The notes below the pieces were generated by a model that was given only the letters and a program-made list of their open reading frames with translations, ran no database searches and had not been told where the DNA came from. Shown piece after piece: positions 50,656 through 58,963 of a DNA stretch of 64,000 nt; the stretch's first letter is position 1, and each line of letters begins with the position of its first letter. Source of the DNA: CAZCAC01 sp964496575 (GTDB lineage: Bacteria > Planctomycetota > UBA1135 > GCA-002686595); NCBI GenBank assembly GCA_964496575.1, contig CAZCAC010000043.1, positions 1 to 64,000 of the forward strand, given 5' to 3'. The translations under genes and the position numbers were made by a program.

Positions 50656-50889
50656 ATGGCACGCAGTCGTTCACGCAGCTCGGGCAAGAAGGCCGGTGCT
50701 GGCCGTCAGGCCAAGTCGAAGAAGAAGGCCGCCCCGGTCGCCGAGGTCGAGGTCGTCGAGGAAACCGGCGGGATGGGCATCGACGACGGGATTCCGATCG
50801 TCACCGGCGTCCTCCTGATCGTCGCCTTCATCCTGGTCGATTACGTTCTCGGGACCGATTACCACCGAGGCCTGTTCTTCAAGCCGTAG
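50656..50889 (+). CDS. Small single-pass membrane protein
   Basis: A 77-residue protein. A strongly basic Ser/Lys/Arg N-terminus (MARSRSRSSGKKAGAGRQAK) is followed by an acidic linker (EVEVVEETGG) and one transmembrane helix (PIVTGVLLIVAFILVDYVLG) near the C-terminus. The charge pattern predicts a cytoplasmic N-terminus that could bind nucleic acid or acidic lipids. GGAGCTAGAAA before the ATG gives a good ribosome site. It lies 34 bases after the coiled-coil gene, likely in the same transcript, and is followed by a terminator. No family is recognised. Confidence 0.75.
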   Translation: MARSRSRSSGKKAGAGRQAKSKKKAAPVAEVEVVEETGGMGIDDGIPIVTGVLLIVAFILVDYVLGTDYHRGLFFKP

Positions 50890-50970
50890 GCCGTTCCCTC
50901 TGGATCCGAGGGCGGGCCCTGACCGGGGCCGGCCCGTACGGACCGGGACAGGCTGACCGAGCAGAATACC

Positions 50971-51005
50971 GGCGGGCCGCCCCGCCAGCGGGGGTGCGGC
51001 CCGCC
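50971..51005 (+). terminator. Hairpin terminator before mreB
   Basis: GGCGGGCCGC (50971-50980) and GCGGCCCGCC (50996-51005) pair perfectly, with a further short stem (CCCCG / CGGGG) in the loop, followed by GCGTTCGTTG. It sits in the 407-base gap 50890-51296. The rest of that gap carries the mreB leader and no gene; the open frames extending upstream of mreB are GC artefacts. Confidence 0.6.
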
Positions 51006-51296
51006 GCGTTCGTTGCCCCCTTCCTCGCGTCGCCGGGAGACTCGCGCCGGAGCCGGCGAACGCCGCGTTCGGGGTCGACCGGCGGGGGCGCCTCGGGGCA
51101 ATTCGAAGTTCCTTCGATCGGCTATTCCCATGGCTCGGAAAGCCCCCCACTCAAAGCGCGGTGGGCACCCCCTCGCAGCCTTGAACGGCCCCCCCCGACC
51201 TGTAGACTGCGATCACCACCCTGGGGAAGAGGGCAAATGGGCGCCACGCCGGATCCCACGGCTCCTCGAGGCTTCCCCGGTGGAGAAGAACCTCGC

Positions 51297-52370
51297 ATGG
51301 CGAACGTCTTGAAGCCCCTGGAGTGGGCGCTCGGTCGATTCTCGATCGACATGGGAATCGACCTCGGCACGGCCAACACCCTGGTCAGCGTCCGGGGGAG
51401 GGGGATCATCCTCAACGAGCCGAGCGTGGTCGCCGTGCGCAAGGACACGGGCGAGGTGCTGCTCGACGGCATGGCCGTGGGCAACACCGCCAAGGCCATG
51501 CTGGGCAAGACCCCGGGCTCGATCGAGGCCATCCGTCCCCTGCGCCACGGGGTGATCGCCGACTTCGACGTGACCGAGAAGATGCTGCGCTACTTCATCA
51601 CCAAGGTCCACGAGGGGCGGCACTGGGTGAAGCCGCAGGTGGTGATCGCGGTTCCGGTCGGGATCACCCCGGTGGAGCGGCGCGCCGTGATCCACTCCGC
51701 CGAGCGGGCGGGGGCCCGGCGCGTCTACCTGATCGACGAGCCGATGGCCGCGGGGATCGGCTGCGACCTGCCGGTCACCGAGGCGCGCGGCTCCCTGATC
51801 GTGGACATCGGCGGCGGCACCACCGAGATCGCCGTGCTCTCGCTCGCCGGCGCGGTGGTGTCGACCTCGCTGCGCATCGCCGGGGACGAGATGGACGACG
51901 CGATCGTCAGTCACCTGCGCCGCCACCACAACCTCCTGATCGGCGAGCAGTCCGCGGAGCGGATCAAGCTGACCATCGGCTCCGCTCACGAGATGGAGCA
52001 GGAGCTCTCGATGGAGGTGAAGGGACGCGACTCGATCACCGGCCTCCCGCGGCGCACGACGGTCACCTCGATCGAGGTGCGCGAGGCGCTGGTCCAGCCC
52101 GTGCGGCTGATCTGCGAGTCGGTGCGGGCGATCCTCGAGGAGGCGCCCCCCGAGATCTCCGCCGATCTCTGCGACACCGGCGTCACGCTGGTGGGGGGCG
52201 GTGCGCTGCTCTTCGGCATGGGGGAGGCGGTCGCCGAGCACCTCGGCATTCCCGCCCGCGTGGCGGAGGATCCGCTCAGCGCGGTGGCCCGCGGCACGGG
52301 CATCTTTCTGGACAAGCTAGACGTCTTCTCGCGCGTCCTCGCCGCCGACGACGACGACGAAGGCAGGTAG
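51297..52370 (+). CDS. mreB: Rod-shape-determining actin MreB
   Basis: A 357-residue actin homologue; the ATG at 51297 follows GGTGGAGAAG. Nucleotide-binding signatures: phosphate-1 MGIDLGTANTLVSV, the connecting AVPVGITPVERRAV, phosphate-2 IVDIGGGTTEIAVLSL, the adenosine motif TLVGGGALLFGM. MreB filaments at the inner membrane direct lateral cell-wall synthesis. The C-terminus ends with an acidic DDDDEGR tail. It leads the mreB-mreC-mreD-PBP2-rodA block, whose later genes overlap. An upstream in-frame ATG at 51237 would add 20 unconserved residues. Confidence 0.95.
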   Translation: MANVLKPLEWALGRFSIDMGIDLGTANTLVSVRGRGIILNEPSVVAVRKDTGEVLLDGMAVGNTAKAMLGKTPGSIEAIRPLRHGVIADFDVTEKMLRYFITKVHEGRHWVKPQVVIAVPVGITPVERRAVIHSAERAGARRVYLIDEPMAAGIGCDLPVTEARGSLIVDIGGGTTEIAVLSLAGAVVSTSLRIAGDEMDDAIVSHLRRHHNLLIGEQSAERIKLTIGSAHEMEQELSMEVKGRDSITGLPRRTTVTSIEVREALVQPVRLICESVRAILEEAPPEISADLCDTGVTLVGGGALLFGMGEAVAEHLGIPARVAEDPLSAVARGTGIFLDKLDVFSRVLAADDDDEGR

Positions 52371-52446
52371 CGGCAGTGCTGCTCTTCGGGGTCGGGGCAG
52401 GGACTCTGGATCGAAGCGGCGCGGACGACGGGACCCGCGCTTCGTC

Positions 52447-53916
52447 GTGATCCGGCTGAGCCGGCTGTTGACGCGCAGGCGGACCTTCTACCTGGTCTTC
52501 CTGTTGATCTGCGCGGGGATCTCGCTGCGCCCGATCGCCGTGGTGGAGCGGGGGCTGGAGCTCGTCTTCGTGCCGACCCGGGCGATCGTCGAGCTGGTGG
52601 TTCCGGTGCGGTGGTGGCGCGCGGTGGCCGCCCGCGAGGCCGAGGAGACCCTGTGGGAGCGGGCGCCCCGAGCTCGCGCCGACGCGGAACGGCTGCTCGC
52701 CGACGAGCAGGCCTTCGCGCTGCCCTCGCGCCCCGAGCTCTATCGCGGCCAGCGGCTGATCCACGGCGAGGTGATCGGTCGCGACCGCGACGACCTCGAC
52801 CGGATCGTCATCCGCGTCCCGACCACCGAGGGGATCGTATCCGGTGCGCCGGTGGTCACCGGGAACTGGTACGTCGGCCGGGTCACGAGCCTGGACGCGC
52901 ACGAGGAGCTCCTGGTCCACGCCGAGCTGGTGACCGCCAGCGGTTTCCGCGTCGGTGCCCGCGTCGAGGTGACCGGCCGCTTCCCCGAGTCCGTGGCGAT
53001 GGTGGTCGGCGGGATCTCCACCGAGCTCCAGGGCGAGGAGGACTCGATCTACCTCGACGTGCACAACCCGCTGCGCCGCGGCCTGCGCGCCGACCCCGTC
53101 TTCGTCGAGGAGCGGGTCGCCTTCGATCCGCGCCAGGCCGAGCTCGCCCGGGACTTCGCGCTCGGCCAGCTCTCCTCGAAGCGGCTGTCGAAAGGCAGCG
53201 AGCTGATGCGCATCGAGCCGGGGCTCGATTTCGAGAGCGGGCTCTTCCAGGTGATCGTACTCGCTCCGCCGCTGCCGTCGGTGGGCGAGAGCTCCGTGGT
53301 CGAGGCCGCCGCGATCGGGCCCGAGGTCGCCTCGATCGACGCGGTGGTCTCCGCGGAGGAGGTGCTCGAGCTCGACACCTTCGTCGCCTCCCACTGGATC
53401 GCGACCACCGCCCTGACCCGCGGCGACGTCTCACGCGGGCGCGAGGGGCGTCGCCTCTCCCGCGGGCGCCTCGGCGGGATCGAGAGCGGGAGCGCCGTCG
53501 CCTTCGGGGGCCACCTGATCGGGCGCATCGGCGGGGTCGGCTGGCTCACCGCCGACCTGCTCGAGCTCGGCGATCCCGGCGTGCGCCTGGCCGTCCTGGC
53601 GCGCCTCGACGGCGAGGCCCAGCCCCGGCCCCTCGGCGAGATCGTCTCCCTCGGCCGCCGCCGCTCCGACGGGCGGCTCTCCTTCCGCTGGATCTGCCGG
53701 GTCGACCTGCCCGGCGAGGTGGGCGCGCGACTCGCCGCGAAGCTCTACACCGGCTCCGGCGAGGCCGGCGTCCCCCGCGGCCTCTACGTCGGTCGCACGA
53801 TGCTGCCGGTCGGGCGAGACCGGCACACGCTCATCGTCGAGCAGGACGAGGAGGTGCGGCACCTCGACTCGCCCTGGGTCTGGCGCGGCGGATCGCGCCG
53901 GGGAGGAGCGCGGTGA
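52447..53916 (+). CDS. mreC: MreC-like protein with apparent second barrel region
   Basis: A 489-residue protein from a GTG, far longer than usual MreC (about 280-370). One N-terminal transmembrane helix (FYLVFLLICAGISL) and a short helix (AEETLWERAPRARADAERLL) precede a typical MreC barrel (GEVIGRDRDDLDRIVIRVP, then SGAPVVTGNWYVGRV). After about residue 285 a second segment repeats the barrel pattern (GGIESGSAVAFGGHLIGRIG; LLELGDPGVRLAVLARLDG), as if the domain had duplicated. MreC forms periplasmic filaments that activate the PBP2-RodA pair. Position between mreB and mreD supports the assignment; the GTGA overlap couples it to mreD. Confidence 0.85.
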   Translation: MIRLSRLLTRRRTFYLVFLLICAGISLRPIAVVERGLELVFVPTRAIVELVVPVRWWRAVAAREAEETLWERAPRARADAERLLADEQAFALPSRPELYRGQRLIHGEVIGRDRDDLDRIVIRVPTTEGIVSGAPVVTGNWYVGRVTSLDAHEELLVHAELVTASGFRVGARVEVTGRFPESVAMVVGGISTELQGEEDSIYLDVHNPLRRGLRADPVFVEERVAFDPRQAELARDFALGQLSSKRLSKGSELMRIEPGLDFESGLFQVIVLAPPLPSVGESSVVEAAAIGPEVASIDAVVSAEEVLELDTFVASHWIATTALTRGDVSRGREGRRLSRGRLGGIESGSAVAFGGHLIGRIGGVGWLTADLLELGDPGVRLAVLARLDGEAQPRPLGEIVSLGRRRSDGRLSFRWICRVDLPGEVGARLAAKLYTGSGEAGVPRGLYVGRTMLPVGRDRHTLIVEQDEEVRHLDSPWVWRGGSRRGGAR

Positions 53917-54434
53917 GGCGCACGGCCCGGAACCGCCTCCTCGCCTGGGGGCTGCTCATCGTGTGGTTCGCCTGGATCCACGTCCTGGAGGAGCGCCTGC
54001 TGCAGAGCGAGACGCTCGCCCTGGCCACTCCCGACCTCGCCATGGTGCTGTTCGTCGGGCTGCTCGGCGCGGTCGACAAGCGCGACGTCTTCCCGCTGGC
54101 GATCCTCGCCGCGCTGGCGCGCAAGAGCTTCTCGGTCGATCCCGGGATCGCCATCCTCAGCGGTTTTCTCGCGCTCGCCTGGCTGGCGGTGCTCCTGCGC
54201 TCGATGGTGGAGTTGAAGAGCCCGCTGTGGCGCGCGGCTCTCGCGGCGGTGGGGGCGATGGGGCTCGCGTTCTGGCTGGAGCTGGTCCGCTTCGCCCGCA
54301 CCGGCGGCGCGCCGCCGCAGCTCGAGCCGCTCCTGCCGCTCGCCTTCACCAGCTGCCTCGCGGCGCTCGCGCTCGGCAGCTTCGCCATCCGCCTCCCGGG
54401 TCTGACGCCGCTGCGCGGGAGGGAGCGATGGTAG
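53913..54434 (+). CDS. mreD: MreD-like integral membrane protein
   Basis: A 173-residue protein starting at a GTG that overlaps the mreC stop. It has five predicted transmembrane helices and the usual MreD size (about 160-170). Sequence similarity to MreD is low, as is normal for the family, so the call depends on position, size and topology. The DKRDVFPLAILAALARKSF loop would face the cytoplasm. It overlaps the PBP2 gene by seven bases. Confidence 0.75.
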   Translation: MRRTARNRLLAWGLLIVWFAWIHVLEERLLQSETLALATPDLAMVLFVGLLGAVDKRDVFPLAILAALARKSFSVDPGIAILSGFLALAWLAVLLRSMVELKSPLWRAALAAVGAMGLAFWLELVRFARTGGAPPQLEPLLPLAFTSCLAALALGSFAIRLPGLTPLRGRERW

Positions 54435-57400
54435 CCGCCCGTCGTTTCGGTCCGCTGATCGTCGCCGTCGCGGTGGGGATGCTGGTGCTGCTGGTGCGAA
54501 TGTACCAGGTGCAGGTGGGGGAGCACGCGACCTGGGCGAAGGAGGCCGCCAACCTGACGCGGTCCGCGACGGTGATGCCGTACCTGCGCGGGAAGATCAC
54601 CGATCGCCACGGCGAGGTTCTGGTCGAGGACGAGGTGGGTTACGCGGTGCAGTTCACCTACCGCGAGTTCCGCCGCAACCACCCGCTCGGTCAGGTCTGC
54701 CACGCGCGCAGCGCGCTCGAGGATCGTGGGATCGCCGTCGGGGAGGCGGTGCGTCACTTCGAGGAGTGGGGGATGGCGCTCGTCTCCTCCACCGCCGGCG
54801 AGGTCGAGGCGTTCGCGCGCGGCGAGGCGGTACGGCTCTGCGGAATCGACTTTCCCGCGGTGTCCCCCGGCGAGGATCGCCGGCGCACGCGCGCGGGGGA
54901 GCTGCGCTTCTACACCCACGGTCTGCTCGACGTCTCGCTGCGCAGCTGGAACCGGGTCAAGAAGCTCCTCAAGAGCAGGGAGTCGAAGCGGCGCAGCTGG
55001 ATCGAGCTGGTCGCCCAGGTGGAGGGGAGCTCCGCGGAGCGGGTGCGGGAGCGGGTCGCGCATCGCCTCGAGGTCTGCCTGCCGCGCCTCGAACAGCTCG
55101 CCTGGCAGCTGGGCGTCCTGGACGAGGACGAGGCGCCGGCCGCCACGCCCTTCGCCGCGTTCTGGCAGCTGATCGATGCGCTGGAGCGCAAGCGCCAGGA
55201 GATCGAGAACGCGATCGCCACCGACCTCTTCCTCGAGGCGACGGGATTCCACCCCGGGCGCGTCGAGAGCGCGGCTCTGCTGGAGGCGATCGACGTCGAG
55301 TGGGTCGGCGAACGCTTCGGCTGGGACCGCGCGCGAGCCGAGGAGTGGGCGCGGGACGTCCGCGAGCAGTGGCTGGAGGACCGCCGCAGCTACCACGTGC
55401 CCGCAGCGCAGGTCCGGACCCGGCTGCGGATTCGCGAGGGCGGTGAGAGCGTCTTCGACGCGCTGCTCGGCGAGCTCGCCGTCCTCTACGCGCGGCGCCC
55501 GCGGACCCCGAGCGAGTGGCGCGAGCGGAGCCGGGAATGGCGCCGGATCGACAGCACCGCCGCCTTCGCCGAGCTTTCCGACCTGTTCGAGGAGCTGGAC
55601 GGAGCGGTGGCGGGCGTGTCGCCGACCCCGCACCGGGACGCGGCCGTGCTCGCGCTGCTCCGCCGGGGCGCGGACGAGCTCGCGCGCCTCGAGGGAATCG
55701 TGCCCTTCGAACACGCCGAGGCCGTGCTCGCGGCCCGCCCCGAAGAGGTCGTGCTCGACTGGCGTGGGGAGCCGCTCGATCCGTGGTCGCCCCCGGCGAG
55801 CGCCGCGGAGGCCGCCGAACGCCTCGAGCGGGTCTTCGGCGCGAACGCCTCGTCCCGCTCGACCTGGCGCGACGGCGAGGAGCTCCTGCCCTGGCTGGTC
55901 GAGCTCTGGGAGAGCCACTTCCAGGTGGAGCTGCGCGTTGCCCTGGAGGCGCTGCTCTCCCGGGCGAGCCGCGAGGGCCTCGCCGTCCCGCTCGCGATCT
56001 CCGCCGGGCGGCTGAAGCGAGCGGAGAAGAAGGCCGACTACTCGACTCGCGATCGCAGCAGCCGCTCCGAGATCGTCGACGAGGATCCGGTCGATGCGGT
56101 GGTCCTGCTCCTGACCCGTCACGGCGACGAGTTCAGCGGCTTCAAGATCCTCGAGCGAACGAGGCGAAGGGCGAGGGCGTTCGACAGCGACGAGGTCCTG
56201 GTCGCCCGCGAGCTGATCGGGGTGGTGCGGGAGTCGAGTCTCGAGGAGATGGTCGAGCAGCAGGCGGAGCGCCAGAAGCTCTCGCGGATCATCAGGAAGC
56301 GAACGCGCACCGAGGCCGACCAGGAGGAGGTCGAGGGCCTGGTGGCGGAGCTCTTCCGCAACGACGAGGTGCACGGGACCAGCGGCCTCGAAGGTCTGCT
56401 CGACCCGGTGCTGCGCGGCGAGAACGGCTTCAAGGAGGACGAGGGGCTGCAGCAGCGCCACGGCGAGACCGGGCGCGGCCTGTTCCGGTCGCGCAGTCGG
56501 CTCTTCGTGGAGAAGGTCGACGGAAAGGACGTCGCGCTCACCCTGGACGTCGACCTGCAGAACGCGGCGCAGGCGGTGATCGAGAACCCGTTCCTGCCGA
56601 ACGCCGAGCAGCGCCGCGACAAGGTGTGGTTCCGGAGCCCCGTCGGCGCGATCGTGCTGGCCACCGTCGACGGAGAGGTGCTCGCCGCGGCGTCGGGCCC
56701 CAAGCAATCGCGCGAGGTGATCGCGGAGCGCGACGGCGAGCGCGCGTACCACTACGACCGCACCCTGCACCGCCGGCGGTTCCAGCCGGTGGGCTCGATC
56801 TTCAAGCCCTTCGTCGCCGCGTACGCGCTCGAGCGCGCCGGGCTCGATCCCGGCCGCGTCTTCAGCTGCGAGCCGCGCACCGAGCAGGGGACCGCGGGGT
56901 GGGGCAAGGTCGCCTGCTGGAATCAATGGGGACACCACGAGATGACCCTGGTGCCGGCGATCGAGCAGTCGTGCAACGCCTACTTCGCGCAGGTCGGCGA
57001 GCTCCTGGAGACGCGCGAGAGAGTGCTCGAGGTGTCGCGGCTCTTCGGCTTCGACCTGCCCACCGGCGTGAGTCGCGCCTGCCCCGGCTGGGGGCTGGGC
57101 GAGGACTACCAGATCCCCCGGCTGCACGAGGACTCCGAGCTCACGCCGACCGAGCTCCACCGGGCGGGCAATGGTCTGGAGGTGATCGAGGCGACGCCGG
57201 TCCAGGTCGCCCGCGCGGTCGCCGGGCTGGCCACCGGCCGGCTGCCGGCGATGAGCCTGGTGCGGTCGATCGGCGGCGAGGAGCTGCCCCTCAGCTCCGA
57301 GGCGATTCTGCTCTCCAGGGAGTCGCTGGAGCTGGTGCGCGCGGCGATGCGCGGGGTGGTCGAGCGCGGCTCCGCCAGCGGCAAGGGTCTCTCGGCGGCG

Positions 57401-57679
57401 GAGCTCGGCTTCACGCTGGCGGCCAAGACCGGCAGCGCCGACTACCGGGTGATGAGCGACGCGTACCGCGCGCAGCTGCGGCTGCTGGACGACAGCCACC
57501 CGCAGATGCGCAAGCACACCTGGTTCGTTGGCTTCTTCCCCTACGAGGATCCGCAGGCCGTGGTGGTGGTGTACTGCCACGACATCGGGGTGACCGCCGC
57601 GCACTCGGCGGTGCACCTCGGCGCGCAGTTCCTCAAGAGCCCGGCGGTGCAGGCGTTCGCGCAAGGAGCGCTGCGATGA
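54428..57679 (+). CDS. mrdA: PBP2-type transpeptidase with ~460-residue insertion
   Basis: A 1083-residue class B penicillin-binding protein. After one membrane anchor (LIVAVAVGMLVLLVRMYQV) the class B motif RGKITDRHGEVL (54-65) starts the dimerisation domain. The transpeptidase active site is intact: Ser790-Ile-Phe-Lys793, Ser848-Cys-Asn850, Lys1000-Thr-Gly1002. In E. coli PBP2 the catalytic Ser is near 330. Here residues about 80-690 are mostly charged helices (ERVRERVAHRLEVCLPRLEQ, RAEEWARDVREQWLEDRRS), with no recognisable domain. It crosslinks septum-independent wall with RodA, whose gene overlaps by four bases. Confidence 0.9.
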   Translation: MVAARRFGPLIVAVAVGMLVLLVRMYQVQVGEHATWAKEAANLTRSATVMPYLRGKITDRHGEVLVEDEVGYAVQFTYREFRRNHPLGQVCHARSALEDRGIAVGEAVRHFEEWGMALVSSTAGEVEAFARGEAVRLCGIDFPAVSPGEDRRRTRAGELRFYTHGLLDVSLRSWNRVKKLLKSRESKRRSWIELVAQVEGSSAERVRERVAHRLEVCLPRLEQLAWQLGVLDEDEAPAATPFAAFWQLIDALERKRQEIENAIATDLFLEATGFHPGRVESAALLEAIDVEWVGERFGWDRARAEEWARDVREQWLEDRRSYHVPAAQVRTRLRIREGGESVFDALLGELAVLYARRPRTPSEWRERSREWRRIDSTAAFAELSDLFEELDGAVAGVSPTPHRDAAVLALLRRGADELARLEGIVPFEHAEAVLAARPEEVVLDWRGEPLDPWSPPASAAEAAERLERVFGANASSRSTWRDGEELLPWLVELWESHFQVELRVALEALLSRASREGLAVPLAISAGRLKRAEKKADYSTRDRSSRSEIVDEDPVDAVVLLLTRHGDEFSGFKILERTRRRARAFDSDEVLVARELIGVVRESSLEEMVEQQAERQKLSRIIRKRTRTEADQEEVEGLVAELFRNDEVHGTSGLEGLLDPVLRGENGFKEDEGLQQRHGETGRGLFRSRSRLFVEKVDGKDVALTLDVDLQNAAQAVIENPFLPNAEQRRDKVWFRSPVGAIVLATVDGEVLAAASGPKQSREVIAERDGERAYHYDRTLHRRRFQPVGSIFKPFVAAYALERAGLDPGRVFSCEPRTEQGTAGWGKVACWNQWGHHEMTLVPAIEQSCNAYFAQVGELLETRERVLEVSRLFGFDLPTGVSRACPGWGLGEDYQIPRLHEDSELTPTELHRAGNGLEVIEATPVQVARAVAGLATGRLPAMSLVRSIGGEELPLSSEAILLSRESLELVRAAMRGVVERGSASGKGLSAAELGFTLAAKTGSADYRVMSDAYRAQLRLLDDSHPQMRKHTWFVGFFPYEDPQAVVVVYCHDIGVTAAHSAVHLGAQFLKSPAVQAFAQGALR

Positions 57680-58884
57680 GCATTCGCAACCAGATGCGCC
57701 GCCCCGCGCCGCCTGGTCTGTCGCGCGGTCCGCTGGCGGTCCACTGGGTGCGCTGGCACGCGATCGGCTGGCACACTCTCTTCGTCGGGACGCTGCTGCT
57801 CGGCGTCGGCCTCCTGTTCCTCGCCGAGATGGCCAAGGCGGACGACTTCTACACCCGCCCCGGCGTCCAGCTGAGCGGCCACCTGAAGAAGCTCGCGGTC
57901 GCCTCGCCGTGTCTCTTGGTCGGACTCATCGCGAGACCGAGCTGGCTGCGCAAGCGGGCCTGGCTCTTCTACTGGCTCGCGATCGCCTCCTTGATCGCGG
58001 TTCCGATCATCGGCGACGAGCGCAACAACGCGAAGCGCTGGATCGAGACGCCGGTCTTCGACATCCAGCCCTCGGAGTTCGCCAAGATCGCGTTGATCCT
58101 GGTCCTGGCGCGCGTCCTGCACGGCAACCGGCTGCGCACCCCGGGGGAGTGGCTGCAGCCCTTGTTCCTGGCCGTTCTGCCGATGGGCCTGGTGGTGCTG
58201 CAGCCCGACCTCGGTACGGCGATGACGATCGTCCCCGTGACGCTGGGGCTGCTCTACCTCGCCGGCGCGCGCGGCGAGGCGGTGGTGGCGCTGCTGCTCG
58301 TCGGCCTCACCGCGGGGATCTGCGCGTGGCAGTTCGAGTTCGGGGTGAAGGCCTACCAGGCGGAGCGGATCGACACCTGGTACGAGTCGATCGAGGCGCA
58401 GGCGCTGATCGACGGCCGGCAGGGCCCTGCCTATCACGCGTACCACGCGCGGATGACGATCGGCAACGGCCACGTTCTCGGGACCGGCCTCGGCAAGGGG
58501 ATCGCCAACCAGACCGGCATCCTGCCCGAGCGCGAGTCGGATTCGATCTTCGCGGTGATCGCCGAGGAGGCGGGTCTGGTCGGCGGCGCGGCGGTGCTGA
58601 TCCTGTACGGCCTCCTGGTGGTGCTCTTGATGCTCGGCGCCGGGGAGGTGCGCGATCGGTTCACCCGGCTGGTGGTCGGCGGGGTGGCGATCTACTTCGC
58701 CGGCCACGTCTTCGTGCACGCCGGGGTGAATCTGGGGTTGTTGCCGATGACCGGTCTGACCCTGCCGCTGATCTCCACCGGGGGTTCGTCGCTGCTGGTC
58801 TCTCTGATGGCGCTGGGGCTGGCGGTGGGGCTCTCGGCGAATCAGGAGCCTTCGCTGGATGGGGATGCGTTCAAGCGGTACTAG
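57676..58884 (+). CDS. rodA: RodA SEDS glycosyltransferase
   Basis: A 402-residue polytopic protein with about ten helices, coupled to the PBP2 gene by an ATGA overlap. SEDS landmarks are all present: FDIQPSEFAK, LQPDLGTAMT, GTGLGKGIANQ, the loop with ESDSIFAVIAEEAG, and LPLISTGGSSLLVSL with the preceding HAGVNLGLLPMTG. The catalytic Asp region is conserved (QPDLG). It polymerises lipid II into glycan strands in the elongasome. It ends the mre block; a short GGCGG-type palindrome near 58947 lies between it and the convergent sulfatase. Confidence 0.94.
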   Translation: MSIRNQMRRPAPPGLSRGPLAVHWVRWHAIGWHTLFVGTLLLGVGLLFLAEMAKADDFYTRPGVQLSGHLKKLAVASPCLLVGLIARPSWLRKRAWLFYWLAIASLIAVPIIGDERNNAKRWIETPVFDIQPSEFAKIALILVLARVLHGNRLRTPGEWLQPLFLAVLPMGLVVLQPDLGTAMTIVPVTLGLLYLAGARGEAVVALLLVGLTAGICAWQFEFGVKAYQAERIDTWYESIEAQALIDGRQGPAYHAYHARMTIGNGHVLGTGLGKGIANQTGILPERESDSIFAVIAEEAGLVGGAAVLILYGLLVVLLMLGAGEVRDRFTRLVVGGVAIYFAGHVFVHAGVNLGLLPMTGLTLPLISTGGSSLLVSLMALGLAVGLSANQEPSLDGDAFKRY

Positions 58885-58963
58885 TCGAGGTGGAGAGGGG
58901 CGGTTCGGGTCGGGGTCGTGGTCAAAGATGCTCAGTCGGCGGGCCCGGCGGCGCCGCCCATCA

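Noticed and set aside
53831..57664. A 1277-codon open frame on the minus strand opposite mreD/PBP2
   Set aside because: The plus strand has intact SxxK, SxN and KTG motifs and operon overlaps; the antisense product has no recognisable fold.
58885..58963. Terminator between rodA and the sulfatase
   Set aside because: Only a six-base GGCGGC/GCCGCC palindrome without loop or T-run is present, too weak to list.
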